DNA of 64,000 nucleotides from Amycolatopsis rifamycinica (GCF_000695625.1 NZ_JMQI01000068.1:1-64000); one strand, 5' to 3'; counted from the stretch's first letter, positions 1 to 8,598 are shown. Program-made: numbers and translations. The notes: generated by a model not told the origin, from the letters alone.

Positions 1-873
1 GACGACCGCGCCCGCCGCTTCGAACGCCCGGGCCGCCGCGGTGACGGCGTCGCGGATGACCGGATCGACCGGCAGTCCCAGACCCGCTTCGAGCTGCAGG
101 CCGACGCGCAGACCGGCCGTCGGGAGCTCGGGCGACGACCAGTCGAGGTCCGACGGCGGCAGGCACAGGTGGTCCCGCGCGTCCGGGCGCGAGAGCACGC
201 TCATCAGCAACGCCGTGTCGGCGACCGTGCGGGTCATCGGGCCGGCGACGCGGCCGAGGAACGGCGGGACGACCGGCACCCGCCCGAAGCTCGGCTTCAG
301 CCCGGTCAGGCCGCACCAGCCCGCGGGCAGCCGGATCGAGCCGCCGATGTCGGTGCCGACGTGCAGCGGGCCGTACCCGGCGGCGGCCGCGGCCCCGGCC
401 CCCGCGCTGGACCCGCCGGGCGTGGCCGACAGCTGCCAGGGGTTGCGGGCCGTGGGGTGGAAGCTCGACCGCCCGGACGTCAGCATCCCGTAGTCCGGCA
501 TGGTCGTCTTGGCCAGCAGGACGCCGCCGGATTCGCGGACCCGCGCGGCCGCCGGGGCGTCCTCGGCGGCCGGGGTCAGCTCGGTCGCCGCCGTGCCCAG
601 CGGCACCGGCGTGCCACGGGTCGCGATGTTCTCCTTGAGCGTGAGCGGGACGCCGTCGATCGGGCCGAGCGGTTCACCGGCCGCCCAGCGAGCTTCGGAC
701 GCCTTCGCGTCGTCGCGCGCGCCTGAGGGGTCGTACGCGTACAACGCGTGCAGCTCCGGCTCTCGCGCTTCGATGCGGGCGAGAACGGCTTCGGTCACCT
801 CGACCGGCGAGAGCGTCTTCGCGCGGTACTGCGCGACGAGCTCGACGGCGGTCAGGTCAGGCAGCTCGGTCAT
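1..873 (-). CDS. Amidase signature family hydrolase (partial, C-terminus beyond left edge)
   Basis: This protein should hydrolyse an amide in the cytoplasm with the Ser-cisSer-Lys triad of the amidase signature family (GatA/fatty-acid amide hydrolase type). About 291 codons are visible, and the gene runs off the left edge. The catalytic Lys is in VPLTLKEN (about residue 80). The glycine/serine-rich signature TPGGSSAGAG (about 153-162) holds the cis-Ser, and GTDIGGSIR (about 174-182) holds the nucleophile. The ATG at 873 has GGAG 6 bases upstream. It starts 9 bases after the SDR stop, so it is the last visible gene of the uptake/catabolic operon. The substrate is not visible in the sequence; an amide imported by the neighbouring transporter is an inference. 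A GatA role is unlikely because gatC and gatB are not adjacent. Confidence 0.88.
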   Translation of the reverse strand, partial: MTELPDLTAVELVAQYRAKTLSPVEVTEAVLARIEAREPELHALYAYDPSGARDDAKASEARWAAGEPLGPIDGVPLTLKENIATRGTPVPLGTAATELTPAAEDAPAAARVRESGGVLLAKTTMPDYGMLTSGRSSFHPTARNPWQLSATPGGSSAGAGAAAAAGYGPLHVGTDIGGSIRLPAGWCGLTGLKPSFGRVPVVPPFLGRVAGPMTRTVADTALLMSVLSRPDARDHLCLPPSDLDWSSPELPTAGLRVGLQLEAGLGLPVDPVIRDAVTAAARAFEAAGAVV

Positions 874-882
874 GCGCGCTCC

Positions 883-1638
883 TCACGAGGCAGGCGGGTC
901 GAAGCGGCCGTCGACGGCGGTCCAGCCACCGTCCACGGCCAGCACTGAGCCGGTTACGAACGAAGAAGCGTCCGAAGCGAGGTACACGACCGCTCCGGCC
1001 AGCTCGTCCGGACGCGCCCAGCGGCCCAACGCGCCCTTCGTCGCGTACGCGTCGTACCACTCCGGGTTCGCCTTGATCTGGGCGGTCAACGGCGTCTCGA
1101 CGACGCCGGGCGCGATCGCGTTGACCCGGACGCCGGCCGGGCCGAACTCCGCCGCCGCCGTCCGGAACAGCTGGACGAGCCCGGCTTTCGTCGCCGCGTA
1201 CGGGCCCTGGCCGGGCTCGACCGTCGTCCCGCGGATGGACGAGAACCCGATGATGCTCCCCCGCCCGCGCGCGACCATGCCGGCGCCGAAGACGCGGACG
1301 ACCTCGAACGTGACGCCGAGGTTCAGCGCGAGGACGCGGTCGAACTCCTCCCGCGTGTAGTCGAGCAAACGCTTGCGGACGTTCATCGCGGCGGTCAGCA
1401 CGACGACGTCGACCTCGCCGAAGTCCGCCGCGGCGCGCTCGACCGCCCCGGGCGCCAGGAGGTCGAGCTCGTACGCCTCCCCGACGCCGGCCTCGCGCGC
1501 GGCGTCGAGGTCGCGGTCCGCGCACACCACCGAAGCGCCGTGCGCGGCCAGCGCCCGCGCGGCTTCGCGGCCGATGCCGCCCGCGCCGAGCACGACGGCC
1601 CGCCGCCCGTCCAGCCGGAACAACGTCGAGTAGTTCAC
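883..1638 (-). CDS. Short-chain dehydrogenase/reductase (SDR)
   Basis: This is a 251-aa classical SDR, a soluble NAD(P)-dependent alcohol/ketone oxidoreductase. The Rossmann glycine motif GAGGIG is at about residues 18-23, the NNAG-equivalent is TAAMN (about 82-86), the catalytic Ser is in FSSIRG (about 133), and Tyr147/Lys151 lie in YAATK. The C-terminal LAVDGGW motif is typical of the family. The start chosen is GTG 1638, whose GTGA overlaps the aldehyde dehydrogenase stop by 4 bases and implies translational coupling. An SDR, an aldehyde dehydrogenase and an amidase in one operon suggest stepwise alcohol-to-aldehyde-to-acid degradation of an imported compound. This is inference; the substrate is unknown. 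Confidence 0.92.
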   Translation of the reverse strand: MNYSTLFRLDGRRAVVLGAGGIGREAARALAAHGASVVCADRDLDAAREAGVGEAYELDLLAPGAVERAAADFGEVDVVVLTAAMNVRKRLLDYTREEFDRVLALNLGVTFEVVRVFGAGMVARGRGSIIGFSSIRGTTVEPGQGPYAATKAGLVQLFRTAAAEFGPAGVRVNAIAPGVVETPLTAQIKANPEWYDAYATKGALGRWARPDELAGAVVYLASDASSFVTGSVLAVDGGWTAVDGRFDPPAS

Positions 1639-3047
1639 GGGCGCAGCACCGCCATCCTCGTCACGGTCAGTTCCTCGACGGCGAACCTCGGCCCCTCGCG
1701 GCCGATGCCGGAGTCCTTCACCCCGCCGTAGGGCATGGTGTCGGAGCGGAAGCCGGGCACCTCGTTGACCACGACCCCGCCGACCTCCAGTTCGTCGAGC
1801 GCGCGGAACGCGGTGCGCAGCGACCGGGTGTAGACGCTGGCGTGGAGCCCGTAGCGGGACGCGTTCACCGCGGCGAACGCCTCGTCCACGTCGGACACGG
1901 TCCGCACGCAGACGACCGGGCCGAAGATCTCTTCGTCCCACGCCTCGACGCCGTCCGGCACGTCGAGGAGGACGGCCGGCCGCAGCACCCTGCCTTCGAC
2001 ACCCCCGCCGACCCGGCGGCCGCCGGCCTTCTCGATCCACGCCGCGACGCGCTCGGTGGACGCGGGGTCGATCAACGCGGACACCCGCGTCTTCTCGTCC
2101 CGCGGATCGCCGATGACGACCTCGTCGAGCCGCGCCAGCAGCCGCTCGGTGAACTCCGCGGCGACCGGCGCGACCACCAGGACCCGCTGCACCGAGATGC
2201 ACGCCTGGCCGGACGCGTAGAACCCGCCGCGCAGCACGGCGTCCACGGCGGCGTCGAGGTCGGCGTCTTCCGCGACGACGAGCGCCGCGTTCGAGCCCAG
2301 CTCCAGCAGGGTCTTCGTGGGCGCCGCGTCCCGGGCGATGCGGTGGCCGACCGCGGCCGAGCCGGTGAACGACACCGCGCCGATCCGCCGGTCGGTCGTC
2401 AGGGCCGCGCCCACGGCCGCGTCGCCGGTGACCAGCTGGACCATCGCGGCGATGGGGGCCAGCGAACGCACCAGGTGCACCAGCCAGAGCGTGGCCAGCG
2501 GCGTCTGCGGCGCCGGCTTGACGATCACCGGGCAGCCGGCGGCGATCGACGGCGCGATCTTGTGCGAGGCGAGCAACAGCGGGTAGTTGAAGCCCGCGAT
2601 GCCGACGACGACCCCGATCGGCTTGCGCTTCCAGAACCCGACCAGGCCGTCGCCGGACGGCAGGAGGTCCAGCGGCACGGTTTCACCGTGCAGCCGGGAC
2701 ACCTCTTCGGCGGCGGCTTCCCAGGTGACGATCGTGCGCGCGACCTCGACGCGGCAGTCGACCAGTGGCTTGCCGGTCTCCAGCACCAGCAGGTCTTCGA
2801 ACTCGGACCGGCGCGCGGCAAGAGCGGCGGCGACGTCGTTCAGCAAGGCACGCCGAACTCTCGAAGGCAGCGAAGCCACTTCGCGCGCGACGGCGACAGC
2901 CTCGTCGACAGCGCGTGTTGCCAGCTCAGGAGTGCCGATCGGCGCGGTGCCGATGACGCTCCCGTCGTAGGGGAAAACGATTTCCGCGGCATCCACAGTG
3001 GACACCCAGCCCGCGCCGACCGGCAGGCCGTCCGGGTGGTCAGGCAT
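1635..3047 (-). CDS. NAD(P)-dependent aldehyde dehydrogenase
   Basis: This is a 470-aa member of the aldehyde dehydrogenase superfamily, oxidising an aldehyde to an acid in the cytoplasm. The general-base region reads LLELGSNAALVV, and the catalytic Cys lies in ASGQACISVQR, a form seen in lactaldehyde/phosphonoacetaldehyde-type enzymes. IFGPVV and the C-terminal PYGGVKDSGIGREG are family landmarks. The ATG at 3047 is preferred over the GTG at 3053 because GGAGG sits 5 bases upstream of the ATG. It overlaps the upstream ATPase by 8 bases and the SDR by 4. GSN replaces the more common GGK/GGN after the glutamate, so the exact subfamily is open. Confidence 0.92.
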   Translation of the reverse strand: MPDHPDGLPVGAGWVSTVDAAEIVFPYDGSVIGTAPIGTPELATRAVDEAVAVAREVASLPSRVRRALLNDVAAALAARRSEFEDLLVLETGKPLVDCRVEVARTIVTWEAAAEEVSRLHGETVPLDLLPSGDGLVGFWKRKPIGVVVGIAGFNYPLLLASHKIAPSIAAGCPVIVKPAPQTPLATLWLVHLVRSLAPIAAMVQLVTGDAAVGAALTTDRRIGAVSFTGSAAVGHRIARDAAPTKTLLELGSNAALVVAEDADLDAAVDAVLRGGFYASGQACISVQRVLVVAPVAAEFTERLLARLDEVVIGDPRDEKTRVSALIDPASTERVAAWIEKAGGRRVGGGVEGRVLRPAVLLDVPDGVEAWDEEIFGPVVCVRTVSDVDEAFAAVNASRYGLHASVYTRSLRTAFRALDELEVGGVVVNEVPGFRSDTMPYGGVKDSGIGREGPRFAVEELTVTRMAVLRP

Positions 3048-3813
3048 CGTCACCTCCGCTCAACCGGGCCAGTTCCGCACGCAGGTTCGGGGCGGCGGCC
3101 AGCAGCTCTCGCGTGTACTCGTGCCGCGGCGACTCGTAGACCTGCGACACGTCACCGAGCTCGACGATCTCGCCGCGGCGCATCACGGCGACCCGGTCGC
3201 AGACGTGCCGGACGACGCCGAGGTCGTGCGACACGAAGATCAGCGTCAGCGCGAACTGCTCCACCAGCAAGCCGAGCAGGTCGAGGATCTGACCGCGCAC
3301 GGAGACGTCGAGGGCGCTGACCGGCTCGTCGGCGATCAGCACGCTCGGGTTCGGCGCCAGCGCGCGGGCGATGGAGATCCGCTGCCGCTGCCCGCCGGAG
3401 AACTGGTGCGGGTAGCGCCCCGCCGCGTCCGCCGGCAGGCCGACGGCGGCGAGCAGTTCGGCGACGCGATCGGGCTCCCGGCGGCCGAGCGGCTCGGAAA
3501 TGATGTCCAGCACGCGCATGCGCGGGTCGAGCGAACCCATCGGGTCCTGGAAGACGATCTGCAGTTCCGAGCGCAGGAAACCGAGCTTGCGTTCGGGCAG
3601 GTTGTCGATGCGCCTGCCTTGGAACGAGACCGTGCCCGCGGTGGGCTTGTCGAGCGCGGCCAGCAGCCGGACCAGCGTCGACTTCCCGGAACCGGACTCG
3701 CCGACGATGCCGAACCGCTGCCCGGCCTCGACGTCGAAGCTGACCCCGCGCAGGGCGTGGACGTCCCGGCGGGCGTACCGGCGTTCGAGGTCGCGGACTT
3801 CGATGATGGTCAT
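3040..3813 (-). CDS. Peptide/nickel-type ABC transporter ATP-binding protein (DppF-like)
   Basis: This is the cytoplasmic ATPase that pairs with the next gene to power the Dpp/Opp-type importer. It is 257 aa. Walker A is GIVGESGSGKST (about residues 35-46), the Q-loop is FQDPMGSLDPRM, the signature is FSGGQRQRISIARAL, Walker B is VLIADEPVSALD, and the H-loop is FVSHDLGVV. It ends soon after the nucleotide domain and lacks the usual oligopeptide C-terminal extension (family members are often near 320 aa). ATG 3813 overlaps the upstream ATPase stop as ATGA. Confidence 0.94.
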   Translation of the reverse strand: MTIIEVRDLERRYARRDVHALRGVSFDVEAGQRFGIVGESGSGKSTLVRLLAALDKPTAGTVSFQGRRIDNLPERKLGFLRSELQIVFQDPMGSLDPRMRVLDIISEPLGRREPDRVAELLAAVGLPADAAGRYPHQFSGGQRQRISIARALAPNPSVLIADEPVSALDVSVRGQILDLLGLLVEQFALTLIFVSHDLGVVRHVCDRVAVMRRGEIVELGDVSQVYESPRHEYTRELLAAAPNLRAELARLSGGDDA

Positions 3814-4541
3814 CGCCGGGCCTCCAGATCCGAGGCGGCCAGCAGCTTCCGCGTGTAGGCGTGCGAAGGCGCCGTCAGCACTTCGCGCGTCGAGCCCGCT
3901 TCGACGATCTCGCCGTCCAGCATCACCAGCACGCGCTCGCACACCGACGCAACCACCGCCAGATCGTGCGTGATGAAGAGGAGGGCACTTTCACGTGAAA
4001 GTGCCGTCTTGATGAGGGTGAGGATCTGGGACTGGACAGTGACGTCGAGGGCCGTGGTCGGCTCGTCGCAGATCAGCAGGGACGGCTCGTTGGCGAGGGC
4101 CATCGCGAGGACGACGCGCTGCCGCTGGCCGCCGGAGAGCTGGTGGGGGTACGCGCGGGCCGTGCCGGGCAGGCCCACCGCGGCCAGCAGGTCCTCGGCG
4201 CGGTGACGGCGTCCGTGGATCCGGCCCGGCTCGGTGACCTGGCGGCCGACGCGCATGGCCGGGTTCAACGCCGTCATCGGCTCCTGGAACACCATGGCCA
4301 GCTCGTCGCCGCGCAGCCGGGAAAGGTCCTTTTCGGACATTCCCAGCAGTTCGCGGTCACCGAGGCGGATCGAGCCGGACGCCCGCAGTTCTTCCGGCAG
4401 CAAACCCATGATCGCCAGCGCCGTCAGCGACTTCCCGGACCCGGACTCGCCGATCAGGCCGACGCGCTCGCCGGCCCCGATGTCGAAGGAGACGTCCCGG
4501 ACCAGTGAGGAGACGCTGAGCCCGCGCACCGAGAGCGTCAT
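3810..4541 (-). CDS. Peptide/nickel-type ABC transporter ATP-binding protein (DppD-like)
   Basis: This is the second ATPase of the importer, 243 aa. Walker A is GLIGESGSGKS, the Q-loop is FQEPMTALNP, the signature is LSGGQRQRVVLAMAL, Walker B is LLICDEPTTALD, and the H-loop is FITHDLAVV. Like its partner it lacks the C-terminal oligo_HPY extension. Between Walker B and the H-loop the stretch ALSRESA is encoded by a perfect 22-bp palindrome (3984-4005), using CTT, TCA and AGT codons that are rare in such GC-rich DNA. ATGA overlaps link it to genes on both sides. Confidence 0.94.
   Translation of the reverse strand: MTLSVRGLSVSSLVRDVSFDIGAGERVGLIGESGSGKSLTALAIMGLLPEELRASGSIRLGDRELLGMSEKDLSRLRGDELAMVFQEPMTALNPAMRVGRQVTEPGRIHGRRHRAEDLLAAVGLPGTARAYPHQLSGGQRQRVVLAMALANEPSLLICDEPTTALDVTVQSQILTLIKTALSRESALLFITHDLAVVASVCERVLVMLDGEIVEAGSTREVLTAPSHAYTRKLLAASDLEARR
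3984..4005. repeat. Perfect 22-bp palindrome with parS-like core inside dppD
   Basis: The half-site GGCACTTTCAC is followed directly by its exact reverse complement. The inner 12 bases, TTTCACGTGAAA, equal the core of the bacterial parS site (GTTTCACGTGAAAC in actinobacteria). Only the flanking pair is inverted (C/G instead of G/C). It lies in coding sequence. Confidence 0.85.
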
Positions 4542-5347
4542 ACGCGCGCCGCCAACCGGGGGTCGAGGCGGTCGCGGAGGCCGTCGCCGAGGAGGTTGAA
4601 GCCGAGGACGGCGACGGCGATCGCGATGCCCGGCACCAGGGCCAGCCGCGGCTGCACGGTCAGCAGTTCCTGGGATTCCTGCAGCATCCGGCCCCACGAC
4701 GGCGTCGGCGGCCGCGTGCCGAAACCGAGGAACGACAACGCCGCTTCGGCGAGCACGGCGATCGCGAACGACACCGACGCCTGCACGATCAGCAGGCCGG
4801 AGATGTTCGGCAGCACGTGCCGCAGCGCGATGGCCGGCCGCGACCGGCCGCCCGCGCGGGCGGCGAGCACGAACTCGGTGCTCATCACCTGCAGCGTGCC
4901 GGAGCGGGCGATCCGCGCGAACGACGGGATGGTGGCGATGCCGATCGCCACCATCGCGGTGAGGGTGTCCGCGCCGAACACGGCACCGAACATGATCGCC
5001 AGCAGGAGGGCGGGGAAGGCGAGCACGAGGTCGTTGACGCGCATGACGAACTCGCCGAGCCACCTCGGGGACATCCCGGCGAGGATGCCCAGCGGGGTGC
5101 CGATGACCGCGGCGATGCCGACGGCGACGACCCCGACGTACAACGTCGTGCGCGCGCCGACCATCAGCTGGCTCAGCAGGTCGCGGCCGAACTTGTCGGT
5201 GCCGAACCAGTGGGAGCCGGTGAAGCCGAGCAGCCGGTGGGTCGCGTCGACCTTCACCGGGTCGAACGGCGTCCACGCGAACGACAGCAGTGCGGCCAGC
5301 ACGACCAGGCCGACGAGCACCGCGCCCAGCAGGAGATTGCGCATCAC
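4538..5347 (-). CDS. Peptide/nickel-type ABC transporter permease (DppC-like)
   Basis: This inner-membrane permease has 269 aa from GTG 5347. It begins with a transmembrane helix (LLLGAVLVGLVVLAALLSF) and the periplasmic HWFGTDKFGRDLLSQ segment diagnostic of DppC/OppC proteins. Further helices follow, with an EAA-type ATPase contact loop (EFVLAARAGGRSRPAIALRH). GTG 5347 gives a GTGA overlap with the upstream permease. An ATG at 5344 is the alternative. It should form the channel heterodimer with the DppB-like protein. Confidence 0.93.
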   Translation of the reverse strand: MMRNLLLGAVLVGLVVLAALLSFAWTPFDPVKVDATHRLLGFTGSHWFGTDKFGRDLLSQLMVGARTTLYVGVVAVGIAAVIGTPLGILAGMSPRWLGEFVMRVNDLVLAFPALLLAIMFGAVFGADTLTAMVAIGIATIPSFARIARSGTLQVMSTEFVLAARAGGRSRPAIALRHVLPNISGLLIVQASVSFAIAVLAEAALSFLGFGTRPPTPSWGRMLQESQELLTVQPRLALVPGIAIAVAVLGFNLLGDGLRDRLDPRLAARV

Positions 5348-6288
5348 GAACCTCGCAATCGCGGGTCGAGCACGGTGTAGAGGACGTCGACGACGAAGTT
5401 GACCAGCAGCACGCCGGCCACCAGGACCAGTACGATCCCCTGCACGGTCAGCAGATCACGCGCGGAGACGGCGTCCAGCAGCATCGAACCCAGCCCCGGC
5501 AGCACGAACACGCGCTCGACGACCACCGCGCCGATCAGCAGCGTGGCGAGCTGGAGACCCAGGACCGTCACCACCGGCACCGAAGCGTTGCGCAGGCCGT
5601 GGCGCACCAGCGCCTGGCCCGGCCGGAGGCCCTTCGACCGCGCGGTGCGCAGGTAGTCCTGGCCGAGCGTGTCGAGCACCGCCGACCGGACATAGCGCGT
5701 GAGCACCGCGCCCTGGACCAGGCCGAGCGACAACGCCGGGAGCACGAGCCCGCGGAAGAACTCGCCGAAGTCCTGGTCCGGCGGTGTCCACCCGCCGGAC
5801 GGCAGCCAGCGCAGCCGCACGGCGAAGATCTGCACGAGGATGATCCCGGCGAGGAACGCGGGGATCGCGACGCCGATCTGCGACAGGCCCGAGACGCCCG
5901 CGCCCGCCGCCTTCCGGTGCTTCACCGCGGCGAACGTCCCGGCCGGCAAGGCGATCACCAGCGCCACCAGCATGCCCGCGCCGACCAGCCACAGCGTCAC
6001 GCCGAGGCGGTCGAGCAGCTGCGGGCCGATCGCCTCCCGCGTCACGTACGAGCGGCCGAAGTCGCCGTGGAGCACACCGGAGATCCAGTCGAAGTACTGC
6101 GTGACCAGCGGGCGGTCGATGCCGAACTCGGCGCGCGTCTTGGCCAGCAGCTCCGGCGTCGCGTTGACGCCGAGCGCGACCTGCGCCGGATCGCCCGGCA
6201 GCACCGCCATGAACAGGAACACCACGATCGACGCGACCAGCACGCTGACCACGAAGATCGCCACCCGGCGCAGCACCCTGGCCGTCAT
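5344..6288 (-). CDS. Peptide/nickel-type ABC transporter permease (DppB-like)
   Basis: This is a 314-aa integral membrane permease. The N-terminal helix (IFVVSVLVASIVVFLFMAVL) is followed by PGDP, the hallmark of DppB/OppB proteins. About six helices and the coupling loop QDYLRTARSKGLRPGQALVRH follow, and the protein ends in VLYTVLDPRLR, typical of the family. ATG 6288 overlaps the binding-protein stop as ATGA. It forms the pore with the DppC-like subunit. Confidence 0.94.
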   Translation of the reverse strand: MTARVLRRVAIFVVSVLVASIVVFLFMAVLPGDPAQVALGVNATPELLAKTRAEFGIDRPLVTQYFDWISGVLHGDFGRSYVTREAIGPQLLDRLGVTLWLVGAGMLVALVIALPAGTFAAVKHRKAAGAGVSGLSQIGVAIPAFLAGIILVQIFAVRLRWLPSGGWTPPDQDFGEFFRGLVLPALSLGLVQGAVLTRYVRSAVLDTLGQDYLRTARSKGLRPGQALVRHGLRNASVPVVTVLGLQLATLLIGAVVVERVFVLPGLGSMLLDAVSARDLLTVQGIVLVLVAGVLLVNFVVDVLYTVLDPRLRGS

Positions 6289-7775
6289 CGCGGCGCCAGC
6301 CCGGTGAGGTCGAAGGACTCGCTGACCTGGTTCTGCACGAATCCGCCGACCTTCGTCTTCGCGGCGATCACGTTGGGGAACAGGAACAGCCAGTCCGCGG
6401 CCGCGTCGGCGTTCAGCCGGCGTGCCACCTGCTTCATGTCCGCGACCTGCTGGTCCGGCGTCCCGCTGTCGGCCTCGGCGAGCAGCTGCTGGACGCGCTT
6501 GCTGTCGTAACCCCAGTAGTACTTCGGCTTCCCGAACGTCGTGATGTCCCGCGCCTCGACGTGCTGGATGATCGACAGGTCGTAGTCGTGGTCGGTGAAC
6601 ACCTGCTTGAGCCACACCGCCGGGAAGTCGAGCGGCTCGATCGTGGTCCGGACGCCGACGTCGGCGAGCTGCGACTGGACGACCTGCGCGGCCGACACCG
6701 CGTACGGCAGGTTCGGGATCCGCAACCGCAGGTTCAGGTTCGTCGCGCCGGCTTCGGACAGCAGCGCCTTGGCCCGCGCGGGGTCGAACGGGTGGACGTT
6801 CGAGAGGTCCTCGTACCAGGGGTCGGTCGGCGGGACCATGCTGCCGATCAACGTCCCGCGGCCCGCCCAGGCGGTGTCCAGCAACGCCTTCCGGTCGATC
6901 GCGTACGTCAGGGCCTGGCGCACGCGGACGTCGTTCAGCGGCGGCCGCGCGTTGTTCATGGCCAGCGTGACCTCGGAGTTCGTCGTGCCCTGGACGACCT
7001 GGAACCGGTCGTCGGCCTGGAACTGCGGGATGGAGTCGGGCGCGGTGATCGCCGAGATGACGTCGATGCCGTTGCTGAACAGCGCGTTGTTCAGCGCGGT
7101 CGGGTCCTTGATGTACTTGAGGACCACCGTCGAGTACGCCGGTTTCCGGCCCCAGTAGCCGGCATTCGCCTTCAGCACCACGGAGTCGCCGCGCTTGCGC
7201 GCCGAAACGACGTACGGCCCGGTGCCGACCGGCTTGTTCGCCAGGTCGGCGACGCCGGTGGGGCTGAACATCGCGCCGAGCCGGCTGGTGAGGCTGAACA
7301 GCCAGCCGTTGGACGGCTTCGAGAGCACGACTCGCGCGTGGTCCGGCGCCACGACGTCGACGTGGTCGACGACGTCCATGTTCGCCTTGATCGAGATGGT
7401 CCAGTCGGTCTTCACGCGCATGAGCGAGAACTTGACGTCCTCGGCGGTGAAGGGCGCGCCGTTGCTGAACTTGACCCCTTGCCGCAGCTGGAAGTCGTAC
7501 GTGCGACGGTCCGGGCTGATCGTCCACGACCGCGCGAGCAGCGGCACGATCCGGCCCTGCACGTCGAGCTTCACCAGGCCTTCGTAGACGTTGTAGAGCA
7601 GCGCCTGCGGGATGGCGGCGCCGTCGGTGCGGGTGAAGTCGAAGTTCGCCGGCTCCGCCGTGAAGCCGACGGAAAGGGTGTCCGGACCAGCGGAAACGCT
7701 CGCCGACGAGCCGGCCGAGCAGCCGGACACCACGAGCAGCAGCGCCGCTGCCACCGCAGGAATCCGGGCTTTCAT
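6285..7775 (-). CDS. Extracellular solute-binding lipoprotein, family 5 (DppA-like)
   Basis: This is a 496-aa substrate receptor of the importer, lipid-anchored outside the membrane. The signal peptide MKARIPAVAAALLLVVSGC ends in the lipobox VSGC. The mature part shows family-5 landmarks: YEGLVKLD, LARSWTISPDRRTYDFQLRQGVKFSNGAPF and VRQALTYAIDRKALL. GGAGG lies 6 bases before ATG 7775. As the first gene of the operon it is the best clue to the substrate, but the ligand (peptide, nickel or other small molecule) cannot be read from sequence. The palindrome at 7795-7809 lies just upstream. Confidence 0.94.
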   Translation of the reverse strand: MKARIPAVAAALLLVVSGCSAGSSASVSAGPDTLSVGFTAEPANFDFTRTDGAAIPQALLYNVYEGLVKLDVQGRIVPLLARSWTISPDRRTYDFQLRQGVKFSNGAPFTAEDVKFSLMRVKTDWTISIKANMDVVDHVDVVAPDHARVVLSKPSNGWLFSLTSRLGAMFSPTGVADLANKPVGTGPYVVSARKRGDSVVLKANAGYWGRKPAYSTVVLKYIKDPTALNNALFSNGIDVISAITAPDSIPQFQADDRFQVVQGTTNSEVTLAMNNARPPLNDVRVRQALTYAIDRKALLDTAWAGRGTLIGSMVPPTDPWYEDLSNVHPFDPARAKALLSEAGATNLNLRLRIPNLPYAVSAAQVVQSQLADVGVRTTIEPLDFPAVWLKQVFTDHDYDLSIIQHVEARDITTFGKPKYYWGYDSKRVQQLLAEADSGTPDQQVADMKQVARRLNADAAADWLFLFPNVIAAKTKVGGFVQNQVSESFDLTGLAPR

Positions 7776-7794
7776 TCGGCCTCCAGGTAAGTAC

Positions 7795-7809
7795 ACTGGT
7801 CTGACCAGT
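7795..7809. promoter_or_regulatory. Perfect 15-bp palindromic operator, probable FadR-type GntR site
   Basis: ACTGGTC-T-GACCAGT has exact 7-bp arms. It lies in the 66-bp gap between the divergent transporter operon and the GntR gene. It closely resembles the E. coli FadR site core (CTGGTC/GACCAG), as expected for FadR-subfamily GntR proteins (known family preference). On the minus strand it abuts TACTTA, a -10-like sequence, so binding would block the transporter promoter (inference). Confidence 0.75.
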
Positions 7810-7841
7810 AGCCTGCACCGAGCGGACGACGAGGTCAAGGG

Positions 7842-8588
7842 ATGCGGTTCGAACCGGTGGCTCCGGTCCGCGCGTACGAGCGGGTCGTCGAGCAGATCGA
7901 GCAGGCCGTGATCAGCGGCGAGCTCAAGCCGGGGGAACGCCTGCCGGGCGAGCGCGAGCTGATGGTCCAGTTCGGCGTCGGCCGCTCGACGATCCGCGAA
8001 GCCCTGCGCGTCCTGCAGGCGGCCGAGATGATCCGCTCGCGGCCCGGGGACCCGCGCGGCCCGGAGGTGCTGGCCGCCTCGCCCGCCGCGCTGCACCGGT
8101 CGATGCACCGGCTCGCCCGCGCCGACCACGTCGGGCTGGCCGAACTGCTGCAGTTCCGGATGATCCTCGACGGCTCGGCCCACCTGCTCGCCGCGGAGCT
8201 GCGCACCGAAGACGACCTGACCGGCCTCGACGCGGCCCTGGAGTCGATGCGCGAAGGCGTCTCGCGCGGCTACGCCGAGTTCAGCCGCGCCGACGTCGCC
8301 TTCCACGAGGTGATCGCCCGCATCTCCCGCAATCCCCTGCTGGTGGTCAGCGAAGAGGTGGTCCGCGGAGTCGTGCTGGAACTGATCGAGGACAAGCTCG
8401 AGCACGCCAGCAACCGCGCATCGCTGATGCGCACCTGGCTCGCCCACCACGCCGAGGTGCTCGACGCGATCCGCGCGGCCGACGGCACCGGCGCGGCCCA
8501 CCTGGCCAAGCAGGCGTTGTACGACAATTACGCCGAACACGTCCCGGCCGGGCAACGGCCACTGCTCAAGCCGTTGCTGCGGTCCTAA
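7842..8588 (+). CDS. GntR-family transcriptional regulator, FadR/FCD subfamily
   Basis: This is a 248-aa local regulator. The N-terminal winged helix spans about residues 8-72 (YERVVEQIEQAVISGELKPG, LPGERELMVQFGVGRSTIREALRVL). The helical FCD effector domain spans about 85-230, with histidine-containing segments (DVAFHEVI, LAHHAEVL) that in this family often bind a metal and a carboxylate ligand. It is divergent from the transporter operon with a palindromic operator between them, so repression relieved by a pathway metabolite is the likely mode (inference). Confidence 0.92.
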   Translation: MRFEPVAPVRAYERVVEQIEQAVISGELKPGERLPGERELMVQFGVGRSTIREALRVLQAAEMIRSRPGDPRGPEVLAASPAALHRSMHRLARADHVGLAELLQFRMILDGSAHLLAAELRTEDDLTGLDAALESMREGVSRGYAEFSRADVAFHEVIARISRNPLLVVSEEVVRGVVLELIEDKLEHASNRASLMRTWLAHHAEVLDAIRAADGTGAAHLAKQALYDNYAEHVPAGQRPLLKPLLRS

Positions 8589-8598
8589 ACTCGGCCGC

